From Pseudonocardia sp. DSM 110487 (GTDB lineage Bacteria > Actinomycetota > Actinomycetes > Mycobacteriales > Pseudonocardiaceae), in assembly GCF_019468565.1 (NCBI RefSeq), contig NZ_CP080521.1:4650001-4714000 (forward strand): DNA of 64,000 nucleotides, in the 5' to 3' direction. Shown here in pieces: positions 43,963-53,340 of the stretch. Position numbers and translations under genes: made by a program. Position 1 is the stretch's first letter, and each line of letters begins with the position of its first letter. A model generated the notes under the pieces. That model was not told the DNA's origin, did not search any database, and saw only the letters and a program-made list of their open reading frames with translations.

Positions 43963-45787
43963 CAGCGCCCACGACCACGGGCGGGGGAACTCGATCCGAG
44001 GAATTCTGCGCAATCCGCAGTGGCTCGTCGCGGCGGTGTGCGCCGTGTGCTTCGTGGGGCCGGCACTGATGGTCGTGCTCGGCGCCTTCAAGGTCTCGGC
44101 CTTCGGGGGCGGCGAGTGGTCCGCGGCGATGTTCGGTGAGGTCGTCACCTCGGAGCGCACCCGCGACGTCGTGGTGCAGACGATCGCGATGGGCCTCGCC
44201 GTCGTCGTCATCTCGACCGTGCTGGCCGCGGCCTTCGCGGCGATCTACACGAAGACCGACACCCCGCTGCGCGGCGCCATCCCGGTCATCATGTTCGTGG
44301 TGGTCGCCACCCCGGGGCTGTTCTTCGCCATCGCATGGGGGCTGCTGGGGAACGAGCAGGTCGGGCTGGTCAACACGCTCCTCGGAGCGGCCTTCGGTGA
44401 CGGTGCGCGGGTGGTGAACGCCGAGTCGTGGTGGGGGGTCGTCCTGGTCTCCTCGCTGCGGCTGACGGCGCTGCAGTTCTTCCTGCTGCTCGGACCGTTC
44501 CTCGCCGTGGACCGCTCGCTGCACGAGGCTGCGCGGACCAGCGGCGCGGGGCCGGTGCGCGCCTTCTTCCAGATCGAGGTCCCGGTGCTGGCACCGGCGA
44601 TCACCGGGGCGGTGATCCTCGGTTTCGTCCTCTTCCTCGAGTCCTTCGACGCGCCGCAGGTGCTGGGCGTCCCGGCCGGGATCTTCGTCATCCCCACCGA
44701 GATCTATGCCTACCTCTCGAACTCGACCGGACCGCAGTTCGCGCACGCCAGCTCGATATCGGTGCTCCTGATGGTGGTGCTACTCCTACTGGTGGTGCTC
44801 CAGGTGAAGGTCCTGGGCCGGCGGTCCTTCGTCACGGTCGGTGGCAAGGAAGCGCGCGCGACACGCGGTGAGACCGGAAACGCCAGATGGCTCTTCAGCG
44901 CGCTGATCCTGATCTTCTTCCTGGTGGCGATCGCGCTTCCGATGTTCCAGCTGGCGAGGGTGTCGCTGTCCCCGTTTCTCGGTGCGACCTCAGGATTCTC
45001 GCTCGACAACTACCGGGAGGTCCTCACCCGACCACGGATGCTGAACGCGTACCTGAACACCGCGGTGGTCGCGGTGTTCGGTGGCCTGCTGGCCGTGCTG
45101 GCGGCGACGGCCTTCGCATGGGCGGCCCGGTTCAAAGCCGGGAAGCTGGCCCGGTTCATCGAGTTCAGCCAGTGGCTGGGCCTGGCTATGCCGGGCCTCA
45201 TCCTGGCACTCGGTGTCCTCTGGCTGTTCCTCGGCGTCGGCTTCCTGACCGGGTTCTACGGCACCCCGGTCATCATGGTGTTCGCGCTGTTCGTCGCGGT
45301 GATCCCGATCGCAGGCCGTGCGACTGGCCCTGCCATGGCGCAGATTCCCCGCTCGCTGGAGGAGGCCGCGTGGGTGTCGGGGGCTTCCAAGCCGCGAGCG
45401 GCGTGGGACGTCGTGGCCAAGCTGATGCTGCCGAGTCTGCTGAGCGGCTGGGTGCTGTGCTTCGTCGTGATCTGCGGAATTCTCTCGGTCCCCTTGCTGC
45501 TCTCGGCACCGCGTAGCAACTACGTGGCCAAGGAGATCTACAGCCGCTACGTCGAGGGCAACGCGCCATCGGCGGCAGCGGTGGCGCTGACTGTGCTGCT
45601 CGGCTTCCTCGTCGTCGCCCTGGTCGGGTGGGGCGCCCGCTACCTGATCACGAGAACCACCTCCCCGGGGCGGGCCGGCGAGGCCGCTTCCGTGCGCTCC
45701 GAGCCGGCGGCGGACGTCCTGATCACGACGCCCGCCCGGAACACCGTGGAGCACGGGCGAGCCCGCGAGCGGGAGGGGATCACCTGA
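43940..45787 (+). CDS. Fused two-domain ABC importer permease (FbpB/AfuB type)
   Basis: 615 aa with about twelve transmembrane helices in two homologous halves. Each half has a coupling loop: EAARTSGAGPVRAFFQIEVP near residue 195 and EEAAWVSGASKPRAAWDVV near 472. This duplicated permease is the known FbpB design. Ser/Gly-rich linker lies near residues 290-310. Begins overlapping the NTF2-like gene. Works with the ATPase at 45815. Confidence 0.9.
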   Translation: MRRSKGDSSAHDHGRGNSIRGILRNPQWLVAAVCAVCFVGPALMVVLGAFKVSAFGGGEWSAAMFGEVVTSERTRDVVVQTIAMGLAVVVISTVLAAAFAAIYTKTDTPLRGAIPVIMFVVVATPGLFFAIAWGLLGNEQVGLVNTLLGAAFGDGARVVNAESWWGVVLVSSLRLTALQFFLLLGPFLAVDRSLHEAARTSGAGPVRAFFQIEVPVLAPAITGAVILGFVLFLESFDAPQVLGVPAGIFVIPTEIYAYLSNSTGPQFAHASSISVLLMVVLLLLVVLQVKVLGRRSFVTVGGKEARATRGETGNARWLFSALILIFFLVAIALPMFQLARVSLSPFLGATSGFSLDNYREVLTRPRMLNAYLNTAVVAVFGGLLAVLAATAFAWAARFKAGKLARFIEFSQWLGLAMPGLILALGVLWLFLGVGFLTGFYGTPVIMVFALFVAVIPIAGRATGPAMAQIPRSLEEAAWVSGASKPRAAWDVVAKLMLPSLLSGWVLCFVVICGILSVPLLLSAPRSNYVAKEIYSRYVEGNAPSAAAVALTVLLGFLVVALVGWGARYLITRTTSPGRAGEAASVRSEPAADVLITTPARNTVEHGRAREREGIT

Positions 45788-45814
45788 TGCAGACAACGAA
45801 GGGGAGGCACGAAC

Positions 45815-46975
45815 ATGGGCGGAATCGTTGTCGACGGGCTCGCGAAGCTGTTCCAGTCGACCGTTGCGGTCCAGGATGTCGACCTGGACATCGCCGAGGG
45901 CAGCCTGGTCACCCTGCTCGGCCCCAGTGGCTGCGGGAAGACGACGACGCTGCGTTGTGTCGCCGGTCTGGAAACGCCGACATCAGGCCGTATCCAGGTC
46001 GGCGGCGCGACGGTTGTCGACATCACCGCCAGGAAGGTCGTGCCCACCCACAAGCGAAAAGTGGGAATGGTGTTCCAGAGCTATGCGCTCTGGCCCCATC
46101 TGACGGTCGCGAGCAACGTGGCCTATCCACTGAGACGCCGGAAGGTGCCGCGCGCGGACATCGGGCCGCAGGTCACGGACACCTTGAAGGCGGTCGGGAT
46201 GGAGGAGCACGGCGACCGCTACCCGCACGAGCTGTCCGGTGGTCAGCAGCAGCGGGTCGCGCTGGCGCGCGGTCTCGTCTCGGCGGGCGAGGTGATGCTG
46301 TTCGACGAGCCGCTGTCGAACCTGGACGCCCGGCTGCGGTTGTCGATGCGCGCGGAGATCCGGCGCTTGCACGACAAGTTCGGGCACACCGCCATCTACG
46401 TCACCCATGACCAGGAGGAGGCACTCGCGATCTCGGACCGGGTCGTCATCATGAACGCAGGGCACATCGAGCAGGTCGGACTTCCGCGCGAGGTCTACGA
46501 CCGTCCCCTGAACCGGTTCGTGGCCGACTTCGTTGGCTTCGAGAACGTCTTCGAGTGCCGCGCGGTGGAGTCGACCGATTCTGGGCCGATCGCGGTCTGC
46601 GAGGGCGGGCTCCGGGTACCGCTCCGGCAGGAGACCGAGGGACTGATACCCGGTGCCGCGATCGCGTTCCGAGGGCGCAGGGCCGAGCGCGCTCGGCCGG
46701 ACGACCCGCGGACGGCCGTCACGGCTCGCGGCCGGGTCGTGGTGGCCATGTACTCCGGGGAAGCCCAGCGCTTGATCGTCGAGATCGCAGACGGCACGCA
46801 GGTGACACTCGAGGTGCCGGTGCCACGGCATTCCGATTCCGACCGGACCACTGTCGGAGAGCTCATCGACTTCTCGGTGCCGTTACCGGACGTGGTCGTC
46901 CTGTCGTCGAACCGGTCAGGAGAAGGGTGGGAAGACTACCCCCACCATGTGACCGGCGAACCCATCGCGATCTAG
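45815..46975 (+). CDS. ABC importer ATPase (FbpC/PotA type)
   Basis: 386 aa from ATG 45815 after AGGGGAGG. Walker A GPSGCGKTT near residues 36-44, signature LSGGQQQRVALARG near 139, Walker B VMLFDEPLSNLD near 160, H-loop YVTHDQEEAL. A C-terminal TOBE-like domain (about 275-386) is typical of the PotA/FbpC group. Completes the importer of this operon. Confidence 0.93.
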   Translation: MGGIVVDGLAKLFQSTVAVQDVDLDIAEGSLVTLLGPSGCGKTTTLRCVAGLETPTSGRIQVGGATVVDITARKVVPTHKRKVGMVFQSYALWPHLTVASNVAYPLRRRKVPRADIGPQVTDTLKAVGMEEHGDRYPHELSGGQQQRVALARGLVSAGEVMLFDEPLSNLDARLRLSMRAEIRRLHDKFGHTAIYVTHDQEEALAISDRVVIMNAGHIEQVGLPREVYDRPLNRFVADFVGFENVFECRAVESTDSGPIAVCEGGLRVPLRQETEGLIPGAAIAFRGRRAERARPDDPRTAVTARGRVVVAMYSGEAQRLIVEIADGTQVTLEVPVPRHSDSDRTTVGELIDFSVPLPDVVVLSSNRSGEGWEDYPHHVTGEPIAI

Positions 46976-46992
46976 TCGGCGGGAGTGACAAC

Positions 46993-48660
46993 ATGAGGGA
47001 TCTCGGCTACCACGTGATTACTCGCGACGGTGTCGATCCGACCACGGCGCCCGGAAAGCCGCCGCTGCCCCCGATCGACCACGTGCGCTTCGACATCGAC
47101 GGGCTGTGCGTCGACCGCAACATCCCCGTGCGGTTGCGCGACGGCACCACGATCTACCTGGACCTGTACCGCCCGCAGTCGGCGAACGCCGCACTCCCCG
47201 TCCTGCTGGCATGGGGGCCGTACGGAAAGCACTTCCAGTCCAGCAGGCTCTGGCCCGGAGCGGATGTGGAGGACGGCTGGATCTCCGAACTCACGGGATT
47301 CGAGAGCCCGGACCCGGTCTACTGGTGCGGTCATGGCTACGCCGTCGCCTACGTGGATCCGCGTGGACTCTGGCGGTCCGAAGGAACGTACCCCCACAAC
47401 GGGCCACAGGAAGCCGAGGACGTCTACGACACGATCGAGTGGCTCGGGGCGGCGGAGTGGTCCAACGGCAGGGTCGGCATGCTCGGCGTCTCCTATCTGG
47501 CGGGCATTCAGTACCTGGCCGCGAGTGTGCACCCGCCGTCGCTGAGAGCGATCAGTCCGTGGGAGTGCTTCGCCGACTGGTATCGAGAGCTCGCCTATCA
47601 CGGCGGTATTCCGGAGACGGGCTTCCTGCCTCGCGTGTCGAGCAACGTCAGCTACTCGCTGTACCGCACGGAGGACACGTACGCCAACATCAAGGCGCGT
47701 CCGTTGATGCACGACTACTACCGGGACAAGTACGGCGAACTGACCCGGATCACGGTGCCGGCGTACGTGGTGGCCAGCTGGAGCGACCACGGCCTTCATT
47801 CGCGGGGCACGCTGGAGGTGTTCGAGCGGATCTCGTCGGAACAGAAATGGCTGGAGATGCACGGACAGAAGAAGTGGCGTCACTTCTACCAGCCCGAGAG
47901 CGTACAACGGCAGCGGGCGTTCTTCGACCATTTCCTGCTCGACCGGGAGACGGAGCTGGAGTCCTGGCCGAGGGTGCGCATGGAGATCCGTGACCGGCCC
48001 GGGCGGTTCGAGGTCCGCGACGACCTGGCGTGGCCGGTGCCGCAGACGTGGGCCGGCCGGCTGCATCTCGACGTCGGGCGCGGCGCGTTGGTCCCGGAGC
48101 CGCCGGTGGAGCGGTCCGCCGCGACCTTCGACCCGCGCACGGAGCAGTTCGACGCTTCCGTCGTCTTCTCCGAGGACACCACTGTCGTCGGACCGATGAG
48201 GCTGCGGCTGTGGCTGTCGGTGGACGACGGCGACGACGCGGACGTCTTCGTGGCGCTGCGGAAGTTCGACCGCGACGGCACCGAGGTGCGCTTTCCCTTC
48301 AATGCGTTGTTCGACGACGGCCCGGTGGCCCTGGGCTGGCTGCGCGCCAGCCACCGGGAGCTGGATGAGAAGGCGTCGACGCAGCTGCGGCCGGTGCACC
48401 CGCACGAGCGGGAGGAACCGCTCGTTCCGGGCCGGCCGGTACCGCTGGACATCGAGCTGTGGCCGTCCGGAACTCTGTTCCACTCGGGAGAACGGCTCAC
48501 GGTCACGCTGTTGGGCCGGGACTTCGTGTCTCGTCCGCCCATTCCGAATACCCCGGTGCTCCGGCACGAGGACCTTCGGAACAAGGGGAGCTGGACGATC
48601 CACTCGGGTGGCGAGCACGACAGCCTGCTCTGTATGGCCCGCGTGCCACTGCGGACGTGA
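46993..48660 (+). CDS. CocE/NonD-family alpha/beta-hydrolase (serine esterase/amidase type)
   Basis: 555 aa from ATG 46993. X-Pro dipeptidyl-peptidase (S15)-like N-terminal alpha/beta domain followed by the C-terminal jelly roll (about 340-555, PEPPVERSAATFDPRT, then RLWLSVDDGDDADVFVALRKF). GVSYLAG near residue 164-170 carries the nucleophile Ser; Asp in SWSDHGL near 263; His in KKWRHFY near 297. Family members cleave ester or acyl groups (cocaine esterase, glutaryl acylase). Located directly after an ABC importer, so it probably hydrolyses the imported substrate in the cytoplasm. Confidence 0.87.
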   Translation: MRDLGYHVITRDGVDPTTAPGKPPLPPIDHVRFDIDGLCVDRNIPVRLRDGTTIYLDLYRPQSANAALPVLLAWGPYGKHFQSSRLWPGADVEDGWISELTGFESPDPVYWCGHGYAVAYVDPRGLWRSEGTYPHNGPQEAEDVYDTIEWLGAAEWSNGRVGMLGVSYLAGIQYLAASVHPPSLRAISPWECFADWYRELAYHGGIPETGFLPRVSSNVSYSLYRTEDTYANIKARPLMHDYYRDKYGELTRITVPAYVVASWSDHGLHSRGTLEVFERISSEQKWLEMHGQKKWRHFYQPESVQRQRAFFDHFLLDRETELESWPRVRMEIRDRPGRFEVRDDLAWPVPQTWAGRLHLDVGRGALVPEPPVERSAATFDPRTEQFDASVVFSEDTTVVGPMRLRLWLSVDDGDDADVFVALRKFDRDGTEVRFPFNALFDDGPVALGWLRASHRELDEKASTQLRPVHPHEREEPLVPGRPVPLDIELWPSGTLFHSGERLTVTLLGRDFVSRPPIPNTPVLRHEDLRNKGSWTIHSGGEHDSLLCMARVPLRT

Positions 48661-48713
48661 CAGGAGCTCGCCGATAGGATTTGGTCGTGTCGTTGTCGTT
48701 CGAAGGTGGCGCA

Positions 48714-49310
48714 ATGCGTTCTGTCAGCGAATCCGCAGTCGAGCCTCCGGCCGACGGCGACCGCGAGACGGATATTCTCCCGCGGCGGAGCTCCGTGCAC
48801 GACCGGTTTCTCCATTTCGTCGACGTGGCCCTGCGCAAGGCGCGCCCGGCAGCCGGCGAGATCGACCCGATGGTCATCAAGTTGAGCCTGCTGCTGCGCA
48901 AGGTCGCCCAACTGATGAGCGACGACGCGAACTGGATGGTGCATCGGCCGGCCGGCTGGACCCAGGCGAGCTACCGGATATGTTTCACGCTCTGGGTCTC
49001 CGGTCCGATGCCACCGCACAAGGTCGCCGAATCCACGAACATGAGCCGGGCCAGCATCTCGGCGGGAATGAAGAGGATCTTCGAGGCCGGGTTGATCACC
49101 AAGGAGCCGCACAAGGATGATCTTCGCTCGACGGTCCTGAAGCTGACCGACAAAGGTAGGGATGCGGTCGAGAGCACCTACCTGGCGCATCTCGGGCTCG
49201 AGACGAACTGGTTCGGCCCGCTGACCGACACCGAACGGCTCGTGCTCTTCATGCTCTTGGAGAAGATGCTGGCCGGCGAGGAAGCCGACAAGGCGGACAG
49301 CCGGCGGTAA
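48714..49310 (+). CDS. MarR-family transcriptional regulator
   Basis: 198 aa from ATG 48714 with AAGGTGG just upstream; a GTG at 48687 would extend it. Winged helix: WVSGPMPPHKVAESTNMSRASISAGMKRIFEAGLITKEPHKDDLRSTVLKLTDKG in its usual order (recognition helix SRASISAGMKRI, wing with Asp-Asp-Leu-Arg-Ser). MarR proteins often respond to aromatic acids or their CoA esters. Last gene of the six-gene operon, possibly autoregulating it through the palindrome at 42121. Confidence 0.87.
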   Translation: MRSVSESAVEPPADGDRETDILPRRSSVHDRFLHFVDVALRKARPAAGEIDPMVIKLSLLLRKVAQLMSDDANWMVHRPAGWTQASYRICFTLWVSGPMPPHKVAESTNMSRASISAGMKRIFEAGLITKEPHKDDLRSTVLKLTDKGRDAVESTYLAHLGLETNWFGPLTDTERLVLFMLLEKMLAGEEADKADSRR

Positions 49311-49517
49311 CGCGGGTGGACGTCCGGAGATCACAGCCGGTCCGCCTCGCGTCGCTGGGTGGCGGTCAGCGGTAGTCGGCGGACACCTGGTGGTTGTCCC
49401 CCGTGCGAGCTACCCGCGAGTGTCCACCGTGCGGTGACGATTCCGGGGCGTCGAGTCCATAGCGTTCTCGACGTTGCCGCGGTGCCCCGGCCGCGGAATC
49501 TCGCAGGGGGAGTCGTC

Positions 49518-50354
49518 ATGCGATTGTTGAAGCAGCTCGTGCCTGTCGCGGCGGTCGCGTTCGTCGGCGGCCAGGCCCTCGGTGCGGTAGCGGGGAACGC
49601 GCTTCTGACCCTGGTCCTCGGTGTCATGACGGCCGTGCTTGCGGTGGTCACGTACGCCTGGACGGTGCGGTGGTCCGAGCGCCGCGCGGCGGTGGAAGTG
49701 GCAGCGAGTGGTGCCATCGCCCGCATCGGTCTGGGGACGCTGATCGGTGTCGGGTGGTGCGCGGCCGTCATCATCAACATCGCCTTTCTCGGCGGCTACC
49801 GGGTCGACGGCTTCGGTTCGGCGGCGGGCCCGGTCGGGCTGTTCGGCTTCATGGCCGCCGCCGCCGTGACGGAAGAGTTGCTGTTCCGCGGCATCCTGTT
49901 CCGGATCGTCGAGGAACGCGCGGGAACGTGGATAGCGCTGATGCTGACGGGCCTGCTGTTCGGCCTCTCGCACCTGTTCAACCCGCACGCCAGCCTGTGG
50001 GGCGCCATCGCCATCGCAATCGAGGCCGGCGCCACGCTCGCCGCCGCCTATGCCGCCACCCGCACCCTGTGGGTGCCGATCGGCCTGCACTTCGGCTGGA
50101 ACTTCGCACTGGCCGGCATCTTCGGCGCCGAGGTCTCCGGCAACGGTGAGACGGAAGGGCTGCTGAACGGCGTGACCTCGGGCCCGGCCCTGCTCACCGG
50201 CGGTCAGTTCGGACCGGAGGGGAGCCCGTACACGGTTGTGTTCGGCGTGGTGCTGACGATCGTGTTCCTGTGGCTGGCCCGCCGGCGCGGCCGCATGGTG
50301 CCCCGTCGCCGGCGCGCCGCCGGGGCCGGCGCGATCGCTACGGTTTCCGAGTGA
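49518..50354 (+). CDS. CPBP-family intramembrane metalloprotease (Abi/CAAX-like)
   Basis: 278 aa, about seven transmembrane helices. Catalytic motifs: EELLFRG near residue 116 (EExxxR), GLSHLFN near 154 and GLHFGWNF near 193, so Glu, Glu, Arg and His residues are all present. Bacterial members process prenylated or bacteriocin-related peptides, or have unknown roles. ATG 49518 follows AGGGGGAG. Its TGA overlaps the sensor kinase GTG by four bases, so the three genes form an operon. The 207 bp upstream shows no gene and probably holds the promoter. Confidence 0.87.
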   Translation: MRLLKQLVPVAAVAFVGGQALGAVAGNALLTLVLGVMTAVLAVVTYAWTVRWSERRAAVEVAASGAIARIGLGTLIGVGWCAAVIINIAFLGGYRVDGFGSAAGPVGLFGFMAAAAVTEELLFRGILFRIVEERAGTWIALMLTGLLFGLSHLFNPHASLWGAIAIAIEAGATLAAAYAATRTLWVPIGLHFGWNFALAGIFGAEVSGNGETEGLLNGVTSGPALLTGGQFGPEGSPYTVVFGVVLTIVFLWLARRRGRMVPRRRRAAGAGAIATVSE

Positions 50355-51508
50355 TCGATCTTCGGCGGGTCCCGGACCTGTGGCGGCGATTGGACGTCAC
50401 GGTCCGGGATCTCCCGCTTGCGCTGCTGCTCGTCGTCGTGTCGTTCCTGCCGGCGCTCTACGGGCACGAGACGCAGGTCGGCGACCTGCCGGCTCGTCCC
50501 TTCGACGCGCTGGCCGCCGTGGCGCTCGCCCTGGAGTGCCTCCCGCTCGCCGTGCGCCGACGGTGGCCGGCCGCTTGTCTCGCCCTGGTGTCGCTCGGCT
50601 TCACCATCGCCGAGCTCGGCAGCTACCACATGGTCGCGGGCACCGCTCTGCCCATCGCGCTGCTGAGCGCGGGCGCCCATCTGGAACGCCACCGGCGCGC
50701 CACCGCGGTCCTGCTCTCCGCGGCGTATGTGGTGCTGGCGATCGCGCTCGACCAGCTCGGAGCACCCGAGCGAACGGACGGGTTCGTGGTGTTCTACGTG
50801 GGTCTCGTCGTCGCGTGGGGCATCGGTGCGTGGCTGCGCTCCACCCGTGCCGTCGAGGCCGAACGGCGCCGCCGCGTCGCCGAGGCCACCCGCGCCGCCG
50901 AACGCACCCGCATCGCTCGCGAACTCCACGACATCGTGACCCACCACGTGACGGCGATGGTCGTGCAGGCGGAGGCGGCTCGTTATCTGACCGCCGCACC
51001 CGATCGCCTCGACGAGACCCTGACCGCCGTTGCCGACACCGGCCGGCGGGCCATCTCCGACCTGCGGCACCTGCTCGACGTGATCGGCCCCGACCCTGCG
51101 ACCGACGGCAGGGCGCCGTCGGTCGGCGAGCTTCACGCGCTCGTGGAGCAGACGCGCCAGGCCGGGCAGCCGGTGGAGTTCACCGAGGAGGGCAGGCCCG
51201 CGGAGTCGGCAGGCAGCGCCGAGCTCGTGGCCTATCGGGTCGTGCAGGAGGCCCTGACGAACGCCCTCAAGTACGCTCACGGCAGCCGCACCGTGGTCGG
51301 CGTGCACTACGGCGAGGGGGAGATCTCCGTGGAGGTCGGCACCGACGGTTCCGGCTCGCGGAGCGGGTCTCCCGGCGGGAGCGGGCGGGGCCTCGTCGGG
51401 CTTCGCGACCGGGTCGACGCCCTGGGCGGCGAGTTCAGCGCGGGCCGGCGGGCGAGCGGTGGCTTCGTCGTGCGGGCACGCATCCCCGCGGGGAGCCCGT
51501 TGTCGTGA
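50351..51508 (+). CDS. NarL-type sensor histidine kinase
   Basis: 385 aa from GTG 50351. About five transmembrane helices (residues 20-150), then a HisKA_3 dimerisation domain with the phospho-acceptor His in ARELHDIVTHHVTAM near residue 198, and a short HATPase domain: RVVQEALTNALKYAHG (N box) and GRGLVGLRDRVDALGGEF (G box). No extracytoplasmic sensor domain is large enough to name; the signal is probably sensed in the membrane. Couples to the response regulator by a four-base overlap. Confidence 0.92.
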   Translation: MIDLRRVPDLWRRLDVTVRDLPLALLLVVVSFLPALYGHETQVGDLPARPFDALAAVALALECLPLAVRRRWPAACLALVSLGFTIAELGSYHMVAGTALPIALLSAGAHLERHRRATAVLLSAAYVVLAIALDQLGAPERTDGFVVFYVGLVVAWGIGAWLRSTRAVEAERRRRVAEATRAAERTRIARELHDIVTHHVTAMVVQAEAARYLTAAPDRLDETLTAVADTGRRAISDLRHLLDVIGPDPATDGRAPSVGELHALVEQTRQAGQPVEFTEEGRPAESAGSAELVAYRVVQEALTNALKYAHGSRTVVGVHYGEGEISVEVGTDGSGSRSGSPGGSGRGLVGLRDRVDALGGEFSAGRRASGGFVVRARIPAGSPLS

Positions 51509-52164
51509 CCGCACCGGTCCGGGTCCTGGTCTGCGACGACCAGGCGCTGATCCGCACCGGGTTCACGACGATCATCGATGCCCAGCCCGACCTCGAGGCT
51601 GTGGGCGAGTGCGGGGACGGGCGCGCCGCGGTCGACCTCGCCCGCCGGCTACGGCCGGACGTGGTGGTGATGGACGTACGGATGCCGGTGCTCGACGGCA
51701 TCGAGGCGACCCGCCTGCTGGCCGGTGCCGGGGTGGCGCATCCGGTCAAGGTGCTCGTGGTGACGACGTTCAACCTGGACGAGTACGTGTACGAGGCGCT
51801 CCGCGCGGGGGCGAGCGGGTTCCTGCTCAAGGACGCCCCACCGGCGCAGCTGATGCAGGGCATCCGCACCGTCGCCACCGGTGCCGCGCTGCTGGCGCCC
51901 GAGGTGACGCGGCAGCTCGTCGGCAAGTACGCGGCGCGGATCCGTCCCGCTGAGGACACACCGGACGAGGACGCGCTGACCCCGCGCGAACTGGAGGTAC
52001 TGCGCCTCATCGCGGCCGGCCTGTCCAACAGCGAGATCGCCGCGACGCTGATGATCAGCCACGAGACCGTCAAGACGTACGTGTCGCGCATCCTGACCAA
52101 GCTCGGCCTGCGTGACCGCGTTCAGGCGGTGGTCTACGCCTACCGCAGGGGCCTGGTGACGTGA
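51505..52164 (+). CDS. NarL/FixJ-family response regulator
   Basis: 219 aa from GTG 51505. Receiver domain with acidic pocket (VCDDQALI) and phospho-acceptor Asp in VVVMDVRMPVLDG near residue 54, Lys in FLLKDAPP near 104. C-terminal LuxR-type HTH (about 155-215): LTPRELEVLRLIAAGLSNSEIAATL and ETVKTYVSRILTKLG. Cognate partner of the overlapping kinase gene; the CPBP protease gene may be its target. Confidence 0.93.
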   Translation: MTAPVRVLVCDDQALIRTGFTTIIDAQPDLEAVGECGDGRAAVDLARRLRPDVVVMDVRMPVLDGIEATRLLAGAGVAHPVKVLVVTTFNLDEYVYEALRAGASGFLLKDAPPAQLMQGIRTVATGAALLAPEVTRQLVGKYAARIRPAEDTPDEDALTPRELEVLRLIAAGLSNSEIAATLMISHETVKTYVSRILTKLGLRDRVQAVVYAYRRGLVT

Positions 52165-52219
52165 GACCTCCGCCGACCTGGCCGGGCCACCGATGGAGGA
52201 GTGCGTCGGTGCACGATTG

Positions 52220-52699
52220 TCAACGGCCGGTGGAGCCGTCGATCTGCTCGCGGAGGATGTCGGCGTGGCCGGCGTGCCGGCCGGTCTCCTCGATCATGTG
52301 CACGAGGACCCACCGCATCGACGGTGCCCGTCCCCGGCGCGGGGGGCGCGGGGCGGGAAGCGTCAGGTCCGGGCAGGCTTCGATGACCTGGTTCGCGCGC
52401 TCGGTGGCGTCCCGGTAACCGGCGAGCAGACCGTCGACCGTCTCCTCGGGAGACGGCTGCATGGTGACGCCCCAGTCGTCGACGTGTTCGCCGAGGAAGT
52501 AGAACCGCTCGACGTGCGTCAGGTGCTTGACCAGCCCCAGGAGGTTGGTCCCTGAGGGCACCCCGGCGGTGCGGGCCTGCGGTTCCGGCACACCCGCAGC
52601 CTTGTCCGCGATCGAGATCCGCAGGTAGTCGAGGAATCCCAGCAGGGTGGCCTTCTCGTCGGCTCCGGTCTGCGGGGGTCCGGTGTCCTTGCGTGGCAT
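52220..52699 (-). CDS. DinB/DUF664-family protein
   Basis: 159 aa from ATG 52699, sharing one base with the methyltransferase stop (TGATG). Four-helix DinB fold with metal-binding His in LVKHLTHVERFYFLG and the C-terminal HMIEETGRHAGHADILREQ. DUF664/DinB proteins in actinobacteria include mycothiol-dependent transferases. Last gene of a three-gene operon with a methyltransferase and an exported hydrolase. Confidence 0.85.
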   Translation of the reverse strand: MPRKDTGPPQTGADEKATLLGFLDYLRISIADKAAGVPEPQARTAGVPSGTNLLGLVKHLTHVERFYFLGEHVDDWGVTMQPSPEETVDGLLAGYRDATERANQVIEACPDLTLPAPRPPRRGRAPSMRWVLVHMIEETGRHAGHADILREQIDGSTGR

Positions 52700-53340
52700 C
52701 AGTCGCTCCGATCCGCGGCGGTTCGCCGGATGAGCAGGACGTTGTCGGTGACGGTGGCGGTCTCGCCTGCCGGTCCGACGGCCTGCCGGCGTGGCATGTC
52801 GGCGCGGACGACGGACCACTGTCCGGGGTGGAGATCGAGGCCGGCGGCGATCTCACCGGGTGTGGGGTAGTGGGTGTCGGGGTCCTGGTTCCAGGACCAC
52901 GGCGCGGTGGAGCCGTGGTCGACGACCAGGAGCAGACCGCCGGGGCGCAGGGCCCGCGCGGCGCTGCGCAGCACTCGGCTGCGGGGGAGCGGGAACGGGG
53001 TGTGGAGGTACTGCGCGGAGACGAGGTCGAAGTCTCCGCGCGGGAAGCTCCGGGCCAGATCGTGCTGTTCGGCGGCGACCCGGCTTCCGACGCCGAGATC
53101 GCGGGCTCGCGCACGCACCCGTTCGACGGCGGTGCCGGAGATGTCCACGGCGGTGACTTGCCAGCCGTGCCGGGCGAGCCAGATGGTGTCACCGCCGGCA
53201 CCGCAGCCCAGGTCCAGCGCGGCGCCGGGGGGCAGTGGCTCGGCGGTCTCGACGAGCAGCGGGTTGGCGCGCTCGCCCCCGGCGAGCCGGGTGCCGTAGT
53301 GCCGCTCCCAGAACAGCTCGGCGTCGTCGCGAGAAGTCAT
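52699..53340 (-). CDS. Class I SAM-dependent methyltransferase
   Basis: 213 aa from ATG 53340, overlapping the hydrolase stop by four bases. SAM motif LDLGCGAGGDTIWLA near residues 41-55, acidic residue in VTAVDISGTAV, motif II in FDLVSAQYLHTPFP, and LRPGGLLLVVDHG. Resembles thiopurine/tellurite-type (TehB-like) small methyltransferases. Substrate unknown. Confidence 0.85.
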   Translation of the reverse strand: MTSRDDAELFWERHYGTRLAGGERANPLLVETAEPLPPGAALDLGCGAGGDTIWLARHGWQVTAVDISGTAVERVRARARDLGVGSRVAAEQHDLARSFPRGDFDLVSAQYLHTPFPLPRSRVLRSAARALRPGGLLLVVDHGSTAPWSWNQDPDTHYPTPGEIAAGLDLHPGQWSVVRADMPRRQAVGPAGETATVTDNVLLIRRTAADRSD